Of a DNA stretch of 14,982 nucleotides, positions 1 to 6,716 are shown piece after piece. Each line of letters begins with the position of its first letter. Within the stretch, counting starts at the first letter, position 1. Source of the stretch: JAOUEA01 sp040511595 (GTDB lineage: Bacteria; Actinomycetota; UBA4738; HRBIN12); contig JBEVGU010000236.1 of the NCBI GenBank assembly GCA_040511595.1, forward strand, positions 1 to 14,982, written 5' to 3'. The position numbers and the translations under genes were made by a program. The notes below the pieces were generated by a model. That model made no database searches. It saw only the letters and a list, made by a program, of their open reading frames with translations, and was not told the origin of the DNA.

Positions 1-485
1 TGGCCCTCGCCCGGGCCACCGCCGGGGGTGGTCTCGCCCTTGCCGCCCGTGTATCCGGAGAGCAGCTGGATCACGGTCTGGCGAACGCGGTTGAGATCGG
101 CCCCGAGCTTCTGCAACACCTGGGCGGCGACCCCCTCACCTTCGCGGATCAGGCCGAGCAGGATGTGCTCGGTGCCGATGTAGTTGTGTCCGAGCTGCAG
201 CGCCTCACGGAGCGAGAGCTCGAGGACCTTCTTCGCCCGAGGGGTGAACGGGATGTGCCCGGTCGGTGCGGCCTGGCCCTGGCCGATGATCTCCTCCACC
301 TGCTGACGCACGGCCTCGAGCGAGATGTTCAACGACTCGAGAGCCTTGGCGGCGACCCCCTCACCTTCGTGGATCAGCCCGAGCAGGATGTGCTCGGTGC
401 CGATGTAGTTGTGGTTGAGCATCCTGGCTTCTTCTTGCGCCAGGACCACCACTCGTCTCGCTCGATCGGTGAAGCGTTCGAACAT
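1..485 (-). CDS. clpC: ATP-dependent Clp protease ATPase subunit ClpC, N-terminal part (runs off the window)
   Basis: AAA+ unfoldase of the Clp protease; it unfolds substrates and feeds them to ClpP in the cytoplasm. Only the first 161 codons are present. The protein starts MFERFTDRARRVVVLAQEEA, the hallmark ClpC beginning, and carries the two Clp_N repeats (about residues 1-72 and 75-150), each with the HNYIGTEHILLGLI core. A Gly/Thr-rich linker follows as the window ends, so the AAA modules lie outside. The ATG at 485-483 is supported by a GGAGGA ribosome site (493-498) 7 bases upstream and by exact family agreement at the N-terminus. It is transcribed away from the response regulator across a long non-coding gap that holds its likely promoter. 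ClpB also has Clp_N repeats but does not start this way. Identity is secure. Confidence 0.96.
   Translation of the reverse strand, partial: MFERFTDRARRVVVLAQEEARMLNHNYIGTEHILLGLIHEGEGVAAKALESLNISLEAVRQQVEEIIGQGQAAPTGHIPFTPRAKKVLELSLREALQLGHNYIGTEHILLGLIREGEGVAAQVLQKLGADLNRVRQTVIQLLSGYTGGKGETTPGGGPGEG
123..413 (-). repeat. 66-base direct repeat inside clpC (two copies)
   Basis: Positions 123-188 and 348-413 match at 64 of 66 bases (225 bases apart; differences at about 145/370 and 153/378). They encode the shared HNYIGTEHILLGLI-x-EGEGVAA core of the two Clp_N repeats. The protein duplication is a family trait; the near-perfect DNA identity, third positions included, is seen directly here. Confidence 0.9.
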
Positions 486-492
486 GTCAGTG

Positions 493-498
493 TCCTCC
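493..498 (-). promoter_or_regulatory. Ribosome binding site of clpC
   Basis: GGAGGA on the minus strand, 7 bases before the ATG at 485. This is one of the clearest Shine-Dalgarno sites in the window and fixes the clpC start. Confidence 0.85.
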
Positions 499-557
499 GG
501 GCCACGACCCGCATGTTCCTGCCGTTGCTCGGGGATCAACGGACCCCGTCCTACCCC

Positions 558-599
558 CGAGGCGCCTCGAGCGTCGCACCCGATGACCGGTCGCGACGC
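558..599. promoter_or_regulatory. Inverted-repeat cluster in the clpC leader, possible operator
   Basis: CGAGGCGCCTCG (558-569) is a perfect 12-base palindrome. GCGTCGC (571-577) and GCGACGC (593-599) form a 7-base inverted repeat enclosing the palindrome GACCGGTC (585-592). The stretch 563-573 also fits CGC-N5-GCG, the core recalled for ClgR, the actinobacterial activator of clp genes. It lies between the candidate -10 and the clpC ribosome site, an odd place for an activator. In DNA this GC-rich such matches arise by chance, so the regulatory role is inference. Confidence 0.3.
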
Positions 600-611
600 C
601 CGCTGACAGGA

Positions 612-642
612 AGTATACCCGTGGCCCTCCGTATGCTCTGAA
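612..642 (-). promoter_or_regulatory. Candidate clpC promoter
   Basis: On the minus strand TATACT (617-612) is a near-perfect -10 hexamer and rare in this GC-rich region. The best -35-like hexamer is TTCAGA (642-637), 19 bases upstream, which is weak and widely spaced. Transcription would begin near 605 and give clpC a leader of about 120 bases. Confidence 0.45.
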
Positions 643-830
643 CCACGGAGCCATGTTCGATCCTTTCGCCGGCGCCGGCCACGCTTCCTGTCCTCACTGT
701 GTTGTTCGGACATTCTCGGTCGGAGGATTAGGTGCCTTTCGACGGAGGCCGCCGATCCCCCGTTCGGACCATGAAATGTCCTCCTTCCGGCCCGTTGTGT
801 GGGGAGGACGGCGGGTGCCAGGATGGGCGA

Positions 831-884
831 GTCCCGTTGGGACGCAGATCACCGGCCGCACGAGTGAGGGGAGCCGTGTGCTGG
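831..884 (+). ncRNA. Structured leader (two hairpins) upstream of the response regulator
   Basis: GTCCC-GTT-GGGAC (831-843) is a perfect 5-base-pair hairpin. A second, longer hairpin pairs CCGG (852-855) and CGCACG (857-862) with CGTGTG (875-880) and CTGG (881-884). It has one bulged C at 856, two G-U pairs and a 12-base loop. It ends about 20 bases before the ribosome site, so it could affect translation. The joining GGGACGCAGATCACCGGCC faintly recalls the GGGACGCAAAGC...CCGGCC part of class I cyclic-di-GMP riboswitches, but the conserved GGGCAAACC strand is not recognisable. A named class is not claimed. Confidence 0.3.
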
Positions 885-903
885 ACACTACCCATATGCT
901 CGA

Positions 904-908
904 AGGAG
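904..908 (+). promoter_or_regulatory. Ribosome binding site deciding the response regulator start
   Basis: AGGAG lies 8 bases before the GTG at 917 but only 2 bases before the in-frame ATG at 911. Spacing favours the GTG. Confidence 0.6.
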
Positions 909-916
909 AGATGCAC

Positions 917-1291
917 GTGCGAGTCCTCGTGGTCGACGATCATCCGGCGTTCCGCCGGGCCCTCACGTCGGCCCTGCGCCTGGTGGGCAACATCGAGATC
1001 GCGGGCGAGGCGGGGGGCGGGGTCGCCGCCTGCGACCAGGCCGACGCCCTCGACCCCGACGTCGTCCTGATGGACCTGTCGATGCCCGACCTCTCGGGTA
1101 TCGACGCCATGAAGAAGATCCACGAGTCGAGGCCCGACCTGCCGGTCGTCATCCTGACGGCCCACGCCGACGCCGGCGTCGAGCGGGAGGCGCTGGAAGC
1201 CGGAGCGCGAGGATTCCTCCCCAAGGGCACCGGGCTGCACGACCTCGTCATCACGCTGCACGAGGCCACGGGCGAGGAGCCCGTGCTGTAG
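917..1291 (+). CDS. Stand-alone response regulator receiver protein
   Basis: A single receiver domain of 124 residues that accepts phosphate from a histidine kinase. VLVVDDHP supplies the acidic pair (D7, D8), VLMDLSMP the phospho-acceptor (D53), VVILTAH the switch threonine (T81) and FLPKG the invariant lysine (K103), so all key residues are present. The domain resembles NarL/LuxR-type receivers, but translation stops about 20 residues after K103 with no DNA-binding or enzymatic output domain. It therefore probably acts by protein contact or as a phosphate sink. GTG at 917 is chosen for its AGGAG spacing; ATG at 911 or 896 would add 2 or 7 residues. No kinase gene is in the window. It converges on the cNMP-binding gene with 11 bases between stops and has a long structured leader. 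Confidence 0.88.
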   Translation: MRVLVVDDHPAFRRALTSALRLVGNIEIAGEAGGGVAACDQADALDPDVVLMDLSMPDLSGIDAMKKIHESRPDLPVVILTAHADAGVEREALEAGARGFLPKGTGLHDLVITLHEATGEEPVL

Positions 1292-1302
1292 CTATCCGTC
1301 GA

Positions 1303-1719
1303 TCACCGCGGCTGCTCGCGGAGGGCGCGCACCCGCTCGGAGAGCACGACGAGCAACGCACGCATCATCTCCGGGTTGTCGTCCAGCAACCGGTTGAAGT
1401 TCCAGACTGGGATCGCGAGCGTGCGTAGCTCCCCCTTGGCCACGACCGTGGCCGAACGTGGCTTCCCGTCGATCAGAGACATCTCGCCGAAGTAGTCGCC
1501 GGGTCCCATCGTGCCGACCACGGTCCCCCCCTGGCTCGCGACGGCCTGTCCCGACACGATCAGATGGAAGCCGACCGCGGAGTGGTCTTCCTCCACCACG
1601 GCCTTGCCGTCGCGGTGCGTGACCTCCTTGGCGATCTCGGAGACGCGATGCAGCGACCGGTCGGACATGCCCTGGAACAGGGGCACCGCCCGCAACGCCT
1701 CGATGACATCGTCCGGCAT
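1303..1719 (-). CDS. Stand-alone cyclic nucleotide-binding domain protein
   Basis: A 138-residue soluble protein that is one cNMP-binding domain of the CRP/PKA-regulatory type. After an N-terminal helical stretch (PLFQGMSDRSLHRVSEIA) comes the beta-roll, with the phosphate-binding cassette FGEMSLIDGKPRSATV at residues 77-92; G78, E79, S81 and R88 are the usual ligand contacts. A C-terminal helix closes the domain (about 108-138). No helix-turn-helix, kinase or transporter domain follows, so this is a ligand sensor without its own output. The ATG at 1719 is chosen because a GGGGGAG site stands about 4 bases upstream and the family N-terminus begins here; the frame is open further upstream but not protein-like. 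It converges on the receiver gene. Whether it binds cAMP, cGMP or neither is unknown. Confidence 0.87.
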   Translation of the reverse strand: MPDDVIEALRAVPLFQGMSDRSLHRVSEIAKEVTHRDGKAVVEEDHSAVGFHLIVSGQAVASQGGTVVGTMGPGDYFGEMSLIDGKPRSATVVAKGELRTLAIPVWNFNRLLDDNPEMMRALLVVLSERVRALREQPR

Positions 1720-1754
1720 CGAACTCCCCCTTCGATCTGCATCGTTCGGCGTCG

Positions 1755-1767
1755 GGAGCATAGCTCC
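1755..1767 (-). promoter_or_regulatory. Possible -10 element inside a small palindrome upstream of the cNMP-binding gene
   Basis: GGAGC-ATA-GCTCC is a 5-base inverted repeat. On the minus strand it contains TATGCT (1762-1757), a passable -10 that would start transcription about 30 bases before the ATG at 1719. No good -35 is seen. Confidence 0.25.
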
Positions 1768-1791
1768 GGGTGGCGTCGCGGCGCGAGCGAG

Positions 1792-1809
1792 CCCGGCGGC
1801 GGAACCGGG
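1792..1809 (-). terminator. Possible hairpin terminator after the eamA-like gene
   Basis: On the minus strand CCCGG (1809-1805) and CCGGG (1796-1792) pair around an 8-base loop, one base after the stop codon at 1811. There is no U-tract. It sits at the end of the nine-gene run, where a terminator would be expected. Confidence 0.3.
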
Positions 1810-1810
1810 A

Positions 1811-2614
1811 TCAGGAGCCGATCGCCACCATGGCGCCGGCGACGACGAGCCCGATCCCCGTCCATCCGAGCGCACCCGGGTGCTCACGGGCCAGCAGCAC
1901 GGCGAGCACGACCGAGACCTCCCGGAGCGTCGCCACCCGGCCGACCGGGGCGAGCCTGAACGCGAACAGGACGAGCACGTAGGCGCCGACGCTGCCGAGC
2001 GCGATGACGGCGCCGGTCCGCCAGGAGGCACGGAGGCGCGCGACGTCGAACCGGATCGTCGTCGCCACCAGCACGCCCTCGAGGCCGAGGGTGCCGGCCA
2101 GGTAGGCGAGCGGCGCCGCACCGCCGCGGACGGCCCTGGCGTCGACGACGGTATAGAGGGCGATCGAGAGACCGACCACGAGCGCCAGGCCGGTCGCGGT
2201 GAGGGTTCCCTGGCGATGAGATCGAAACGCGATCATCGCGAGCCCCACGGCCACGCACCCCGCGGCCACGAGGGCTCGCGGGGTCGCCGGCTGGCCCACC
2301 ACCACGGTCGCGGCGAGGGTCGCCAGCAGGGGAGCCGTGCCGCGGCCCACCGGGTAGGTGACCGAGAGCTCCCCCCGCCGGTAGGCGCCCGCGAGCGCGA
2401 GCCCGTATACGGCCTCGGCGACACCGCTCACGACCACGAGCCCCCACACCCCGGTGGGCGGATCGAGCACGAAGAAGATCGACAGGGCGACGGCCGACAC
2501 GAGGCCTGCCATCGCCATCGCGGCGACGCGATCCTGCGCGGCGTGCAGGCGGACGTTCCACAGGGCGTGGAGCAGGGCGGCGGCGAGCACCAGTGCGATC
2601 GCCGCCGGGTCCAT
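1811..2614 (-). CDS. EamA/DMT-family membrane transporter
   Basis: A 267-residue protein of the drug/metabolite transporter superfamily, inner-membrane exporters or importers of small metabolites. It is almost wholly hydrophobic, with about nine or ten membrane helices in two EamA-type halves (roughly residues 1-130 and 140-267). Typical traits are the LLHALWNVRLHAAQ start of the first helix, the VTYPVGRGTAPLLA segment of the first half and REVSVVLAVLLARE plus a final hydrophobic helix in the second. ATG at 2614 lies 10 bases after the lysS stop (2625-2627) with only a weak ribosome site, so it is probably translated as the last gene of the lysS operon. The substrate cannot be read from the sequence, and neighbours in CoA and folate synthesis do not identify it. 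Confidence 0.85.
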   Translation of the reverse strand: MDPAAIALVLAAALLHALWNVRLHAAQDRVAAMAMAGLVSAVALSIFFVLDPPTGVWGLVVVSGVAEAVYGLALAGAYRRGELSVTYPVGRGTAPLLATLAATVVVGQPATPRALVAAGCVAVGLAMIAFRSHRQGTLTATGLALVVGLSIALYTVVDARAVRGGAAPLAYLAGTLGLEGVLVATTIRFDVARLRASWRTGAVIALGSVGAYVLVLFAFRLAPVGRVATLREVSVVLAVLLAREHPGALGWTGIGLVVAGAMVAIGS

Positions 2615-2624
2615 GGCGGCGCGG

Positions 2625-4160
2625 CTACTCGGGGCGGTGGCTCGGGAACATGATCAGGTCACGCAGGCTCGCCGCGTCGGTGAGCAGCAGCAGCAGCCGG
2701 TCCACGCCCATGCCGAGTCCGCCCACGGGGGGCATGCCGTGCTCGAGCGCCCGCAGGAAGTCCTCGTCGAAGGGATGCACCTCGTCTCCGAGCACGTCCT
2801 TCATCCGCTGCTGCTGCTCGAACTTCGCTCGCTGCTCGATCGGATCGGTGAGCTCGCTGAAGGCCGTGACCAACTCGATGCCGCCCGCGATCAGGTCGAA
2901 GTGCTCGGTGAGATCCGGGTCGTCGCGGTGAGGGCGCGCGAGCGGCGACACCTCCCGCGGGAAGTCGCACACGAACGTGGGTCGTTCGATCGTGGCTTCG
3001 ACGAGCTTCTCGAAGAGCTCCTGCACGATCTTGCCCGGCCCCCACGCGTCGTCGACGGGCATGTCGTGCCGAGCAGCGATGCCGCGCAGGTCCGGGTGGC
3101 CCAGCGTCACCGGCTCCCCCACCGCCTCGCTCACCGACCCGAGGATCGTGACCCGCTCGAACGGAGGGGTGAGGTCGATCGTGGCGCCACGAAGCGGCAC
3201 GCGTAGGTCGTCGGGGTCGCGCCCCATGATGGATCCGACCGCCCGCGCGCTCTCGACGATCAACGCCTCGCTGAGCGACATCATCGTGTGGTAGTCGCCG
3301 TAGGCCTGGTAGGCCTCGAGCATCGTGAACTCGGGGTTATGGTCGCGGTCGATGCCCTCGTTGCGAAAGTTGCGCCCCAGCTCGTACACGCGCTCGAGGC
3401 CCCCGACGAGCATGCGCTTCAGGTAGAGCTCGAGCGAGATGCGCAGCTTCATCTCGAGGTCGAGCGCGCGATGGTGCGTGGTGAAGGGCCGGGCGTTCGC
3501 GCCACCGGCCACGACCTGCAACATGGGTCCCTCGAACTCAACGAACCCGAGTTCGTCGAGCACCCTGCGCATCGTCTGCAATACGGCCGCCCGCGCCAGC
3601 ACGTGCCGGCGTGGGCGGTCGTCGGCGATCAGGTGCAGGTACCGACGGCGCTGTTGGAGATCGGGATCCTGCAAGCCGTGCCACTTCTCCGGCAAGGGTC
3701 GGAGGGCCTTCGTGAGCATCGCCCACCGGCCGGCGAACACGCTGAGCTCCCCCCTGCGGGTCGTCCCGACCGAGCCCGTGACGCCGATGATGTCGCCGAG
3801 ATCGACCTCGTCGAGCAGCGAGAACAACCGCTCGGGGAGGCCGGCCTCGCTCGCGACCACCTGCAGGTCACCGGTGCGATCGCGGATCACGAGGAACTTC
3901 AGCCTGCCGATGTCGCGCGCGAGCACGACGCGTCCCGCGATCGTCACCACGTCGTCGGTGAGCGTGTCGGGATCGAGCCCGTGATGCGTCGCCCGGACGT
4001 CGGCGACGGCCGTCGGCTCGACGACCCCGAGCGCGCGGTCGAGCGTGAGGGCGAACGCGGGCATCCCGGCTTCCTCGATTCGTTCGAGCGACGCCCGTCT
4101 GGCCGCGAGGATCTCGGCCTCTCGCGACCCCCGATCGTCGGCGCCGCCCTCGTCAGTCAC
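2625..4160 (-). CDS. lysS: Lysyl-tRNA synthetase, class II
   Basis: Charges tRNA-Lys with lysine at the expense of ATP, in the cytoplasm. The 511-residue length is normal. An N-terminal OB-fold anticodon-binding domain (about 70-165) precedes the class II catalytic core. Motif 1 is around GFVEFEGPML, motif 2 is YELGRNFRNEGIDRDHNPEF, and motif 3 is GGLGMGVDRLLLLL near the C-terminus. The GGIELVTAFSELTDPIEQ segment is the lysine-binding region in its actinobacterial form. The start is GTG at 4160, overlapping the coaX stop by 8 bases (4153-4160), which implies translational coupling. No membrane domain is attached, so it is not the LysX type that makes lysyl-phosphatidylglycerol. In Streptomyces and Mycobacterium the next genes would be lsr2 and clpC; here an EamA gene and two signalling genes intervene. 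Confidence 0.96.
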   Translation of the reverse strand: MTDEGGADDRGSREAEILAARRASLERIEEAGMPAFALTLDRALGVVEPTAVADVRATHHGLDPDTLTDDVVTIAGRVVLARDIGRLKFLVIRDRTGDLQVVASEAGLPERLFSLLDEVDLGDIIGVTGSVGTTRRGELSVFAGRWAMLTKALRPLPEKWHGLQDPDLQQRRRYLHLIADDRPRRHVLARAAVLQTMRRVLDELGFVEFEGPMLQVVAGGANARPFTTHHRALDLEMKLRISLELYLKRMLVGGLERVYELGRNFRNEGIDRDHNPEFTMLEAYQAYGDYHTMMSLSEALIVESARAVGSIMGRDPDDLRVPLRGATIDLTPPFERVTILGSVSEAVGEPVTLGHPDLRGIAARHDMPVDDAWGPGKIVQELFEKLVEATIERPTFVCDFPREVSPLARPHRDDPDLTEHFDLIAGGIELVTAFSELTDPIEQRAKFEQQQRMKDVLGDEVHPFDEDFLRALEHGMPPVGGLGMGVDRLLLLLTDAASLRDLIMFPSHRPE

Positions 4161-4932
4161 GAGCCGTCACCACGTTCTTCTCGAAGACGAGGCGCAGGCC
4201 CTCGAGCGTGAGCCAGGGCTCGTGCCGGTCGATCGTCGAACAATGCGGGATGACCACGGGGGCGAGCCCGCCGGTCGCGATGGTCGTGGCGCCCGGCAGC
4301 GCCGCCCGGACGCGCGTCACGATCGCGTCGACCTCGCCGGCGGTGCCGAAGACCAGGCCAGATTGGATCGCCTCGACCGTGTTCCGGCCGATCACGTTCG
4401 GCGGCGCCGTCAGCTCGACGCGGGTGAGCCGGGCGGTGCGCGAGAACAGGCTCGCGGCGCTCGCCTGCATGCCCGGCGCGATCACGCCGCCCACGAACTC
4501 GCCGTGCTCGCTCACCACGTCGAAGTTCGTCGCGGTGCCGAAGTCGACGACGATGGCCGGACCGCCGGCCAGGGTGAACGCCGCGAGCGCGTTCACGACC
4601 CGGTCGGCCCCGACCTCGCGCGGATTGTCAGTCAGGACCGGCACGCCCGTCTTGACGCCGGGTCCCACGATCACAGGCGCGAACGGGAAGTACTGGTTCG
4701 TCATCTCGCGGATCGTCGCGGTGACATCGGGGACCACGCTCGCGACCACGAGCCCGGTCACCTGGGACTCGAACGCCATGCCGCGCTGCGCCAGGAAGCC
4801 GGCGAGGGTCAGCGCGAGCTCGTCGGCCGTGCGCTCCGGATGGGTCGACAGGCGCCAGGTGTGCTCGAGCTCATGGCCTCGGAAGACCCCGAGCACCATC
4901 TCGGTGTTGCCGACATCGGCGGCGAGTAGCAC
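4153..4932 (-). CDS. coaX: Type III pantothenate kinase
   Basis: Phosphorylates pantothenate to 4'-phosphopantothenate, the first step from pantothenate to coenzyme A, in the cytoplasm. The 259-residue protein has the ASKHA-fold motifs of the CoaX family. These are the N-terminal phosphate loop LLAADVGNT (residues 2-10), the central NPREVGADRVVNALAA segment that binds pantothenate, and VVDFGTATNFDVV, which completes the ATP site. Type III enzymes are typically insensitive to CoA feedback and need a monovalent cation (family knowledge). The GTG at 4932 lies 6 bases after the panC stop, with a purine-rich AAGGGAAGGGG stretch upstream. Its 3' end overlaps lysS by 8 bases. The placement directly after panC fits consecutive pathway steps. 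Confidence 0.95.
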   Translation of the reverse strand: MLLAADVGNTEMVLGVFRGHELEHTWRLSTHPERTADELALTLAGFLAQRGMAFESQVTGLVVASVVPDVTATIREMTNQYFPFAPVIVGPGVKTGVPVLTDNPREVGADRVVNALAAFTLAGGPAIVVDFGTATNFDVVSEHGEFVGGVIAPGMQASAASLFSRTARLTRVELTAPPNVIGRNTVEAIQSGLVFGTAGEVDAIVTRVRAALPGATTIATGGLAPVVIPHCSTIDRHEPWLTLEGLRLVFEKNVVTARD

Positions 4933-4938
4933 GGCGCT

Positions 4939-5853
4939 TCACGGCCCCTTCCCTTCCGGCTCCAGCCGGAACGACGGTCCATCGTCGCCCACGAGCTCGT
5001 GCCCCGACAACCGGAGGTTGTCGATCAACCGGGCCGACGGGAAATCGGCCGCGACCAGGGCACGCGGGGGGACCCCCGGATCGATCGGGCCGATCCGCTC
5101 GAACGTGCGGTCGTCGATCACGGCCGCGTAGTCGAGCCGCGCCAACGGCGTGACGCCTATCTCGCGGGCCATGGCCGCGACGAGCACGTTCGCGTCGCGC
5201 TCGCCGCTGCGCGCCATGGCGGCGGCCTCGCTCAGCGCGAGGAAGAGGCATCCCGCCTGTTCTCGCTCCTCGGGCGAGAGCAGGGCGTTGCGCGAGGACG
5301 ACGCGAGGCCATCGCGCTCGCGAACCGTCGGGCACCCGACGACCTCGACCGGGAGTCGCTCGAGCCCCACCATGCGTCGCACCAGGAAGAGCTGCTGCGC
5401 GTCCTTCTCACCGAAGTAGGCCGCACACGGACCGGTGACCTCGAACAATCGATGCACCAGGGTGAGCACGCCCTCGAAGTGGCCGGGCCGAGACGCTCCC
5501 TCGAACACGGAGCCCGCCGGCCCCGGGTCGGGTACCGGGAGCTCGACCCCCGGCGGATACACCTCGTCGACGTCCGGCGCCCATACGACATCGACCCCGA
5601 GCCCGTCGCAGAGGGCCAGGTCGCGAGCCTCGTCGCGCGGATACCGCTCGAGGTCGGCGCGATCGGAGAACTGACGCGGGTTCACGAAGATGGAGACGAC
5701 GACCGTCCGATGTTCGTCGCTGGCCCGACGGATCAGCGATTCGTGCCCCGCGTGCAGCGCGCCCATCGTCGGGACCAGGCCGACGACGTCGCCCCCCGCC
5801 CGAGCGGCGTCGGTCACCGCGCGGAGCGCCTCGGCCCGATCGATCACGTCCAT
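4939..5853 (-). CDS. panC: Pantothenate synthetase (pantoate--beta-alanine ligase)
   Basis: Joins pantoate and beta-alanine through a pantoyl-adenylate, using ATP, to give pantothenate; cytoplasmic. The 304 residues include the nucleotide-binding PTMGALHAGHESLI (HIGH-type signature), the SIFVNPRQF segment, FGEKDAQQL of the pantoate/ATP site and the KMSKS-like region SSRNALLSPEER. ATG at 5853 is chosen because the family N-terminus (about 20 residues before PTMGALH) fits and GAGGAGG lies about 10 bases upstream; the open frame extends further without family resemblance. It overlaps the DUF2520 gene by 10 bases (5844-5853). Neither panD (beta-alanine supply) nor panB is in the window, although panD often follows panC in actinobacteria. 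Confidence 0.96.
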   Translation of the reverse strand: MDVIDRAEALRAVTDAARAGGDVVGLVPTMGALHAGHESLIRRASDEHRTVVVSIFVNPRQFSDRADLERYPRDEARDLALCDGLGVDVVWAPDVDEVYPPGVELPVPDPGPAGSVFEGASRPGHFEGVLTLVHRLFEVTGPCAAYFGEKDAQQLFLVRRMVGLERLPVEVVGCPTVRERDGLASSSRNALLSPEEREQAGCLFLALSEAAAMARSGERDANVLVAAMAREIGVTPLARLDYAAVIDDRTFERIGPIDPGVPPRALVAADFPSARLIDNLRLSGHELVGDDGPSFRLEPEGKGP

Positions 5854-6716
5854 GGTCGGAGGGCCTCCTCGATCCGCGCCTTTCCCTCGGTGGTCAGACG
5901 TCCGCTCCGCACCGCGAGATCGACGGCCACGCGAGCCATCTCCACATAGGCGTCGACCGCCCACGGAGCGCGAACCGAGAGCGCCTCGAGATTCCGCGCG
6001 ACCGTCACCCCGTCGCCCCGCACGACCGGCCCGGTCAAGGCCTGCGTCGGGCCGACGCGGGCTACGTTGGCAACCGTCGCCTCTTGCAGGGCGGCGAGGG
6101 CGGCGATCGGGTCGGGCACCCCCGCAGAGGCCAACAGCAGCTCTGCCACGCCCGCCGCCGCGACCAGGTAGTTGGAGGCGAACACCGCGGCGGCGTGATA
6201 GATCGCGCGATGTTCGTCGGGCAGCCGGAACGGCACCCCCCCGATGTCCTCCGCGAGACGCTCACCCACGAAGAACCCCTCGTCGTCGTCGGCCCCGACC
6301 GCCACGGTGCACCCGGGGAGGCGCTCGATCGCAGCTTCGACGTCGGGGAAGGTCTGGAGCGGATGCAGCCCCAGACGGCGCGCGCCGGCGATGCGAGCGG
6401 CATCGAGGGCGGCGAGCGGCGTGGCTCCCGACAGATGTGCGACCCATGGGCCGTGGGCGACCGCGCCCGCCGCGGCGACCACGCCGACGACCGGCTCGAT
6501 CAGGTCGTCGGGCACCGCGACCAGCACGAGCTCCGCGTCGCGGGCCGCCTCCGCCGCGTCGAGCACCGGCACCCCGGGCAGGAACCGCTCGGCTCGCTCG
6601 ACGGTGGCTTCCCGGCCCGAGACGGCCACGATCCGGTGGCCGGCTCGGTCGAGGAGCACGGCGACGGCGGTGCCCGCTCGCCCCGCCCCGATGACCGCGA
6701 CGTCCACGGCCCTCAC
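5844..6716 (-). CDS. Rossmann-fold DUF2520 oxidoreductase, PanG-like candidate ketopantoate reductase
   Basis: A 290-residue predicted NAD(P)-dependent reductase. The N-terminal Rossmann domain opens with VAVIGAGRAGTAVAVLLDRAG (glycine-rich loop, residues about 6-26), then VLVAVPDDLI and HLSGATPLAAL. The C-terminal all-helical DUF2520 half contains GLHPLQTFPD and YHAAAVFASNYLVAAAGVA. The same architecture (COG5495) includes PanG, described in Francisella as an alternative ketopantoate reductase; that link is from memory. Here the gene overlaps panC by 10 bases, so it fits as the enzyme making pantoate for PanC. The function is inference; classical PanE is a different family. GTG at 6716 overlaps the folK stop in a GTGA (6713-6716), typical of tight coupling. 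Confidence 0.85.
   Translation of the reverse strand: MRAVDVAVIGAGRAGTAVAVLLDRAGHRIVAVSGREATVERAERFLPGVPVLDAAEAARDAELVLVAVPDDLIEPVVGVVAAAGAVAHGPWVAHLSGATPLAALDAARIAGARRLGLHPLQTFPDVEAAIERLPGCTVAVGADDDEGFFVGERLAEDIGGVPFRLPDEHRAIYHAAAVFASNYLVAAAGVAELLLASAGVPDPIAALAALQEATVANVARVGPTQALTGPVVRGDGVTVARNLEALSVRAPWAVDAYVEMARVAVDLAVRSGRLTTEGKARIEEALRPWT

Larger units (their letters stand above)
486..916. other. Long non-coding divergent region between clpC and the response regulator
   Basis: No convincing protein is encoded on either strand; the in-frame extension upstream of the receiver gene (from 653) is low-complexity and unlike any receiver. The region holds the clpC ribosome site (493-498), inverted repeats (558-599), a likely clpC promoter (612-642), a small hairpin (766-781) and a structured leader just before the receiver gene (831-884). 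About 430 bases is unusually long for this compact window and suggests regulation of both flanking genes. Confidence 0.7.

Noticed and set aside
458..462. FtsH protease motif as HEGGH instead of HEAGH (residue numbers of FtsH, encoded near 12901-12915)
   Set aside because: The HExxH zinc ligands are intact, and HEGGH is a usual form in actinobacterial FtsH.
165..641. Plus-strand open frame across the clpC start
   Set aside because: It is antisense to the clpC coding region, and its tail is non-coding leader with no protein signature.
802..884. Class I cyclic-di-GMP riboswitch or cobalamin riboswitch
   Set aside because: Only one strand of the cyclic-di-GMP consensus is faintly matched, the GNRA loop and GGGCAAACC are missing, and a GCCAGGA match to the B12 box stands alone. 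It is kept only as a generic structured leader.
653..910. Longer N-terminus of the response regulator from 653
   Set aside because: The added 86 residues are unlike any domain, and the receiver begins normally right after a good ribosome site near 904-908.
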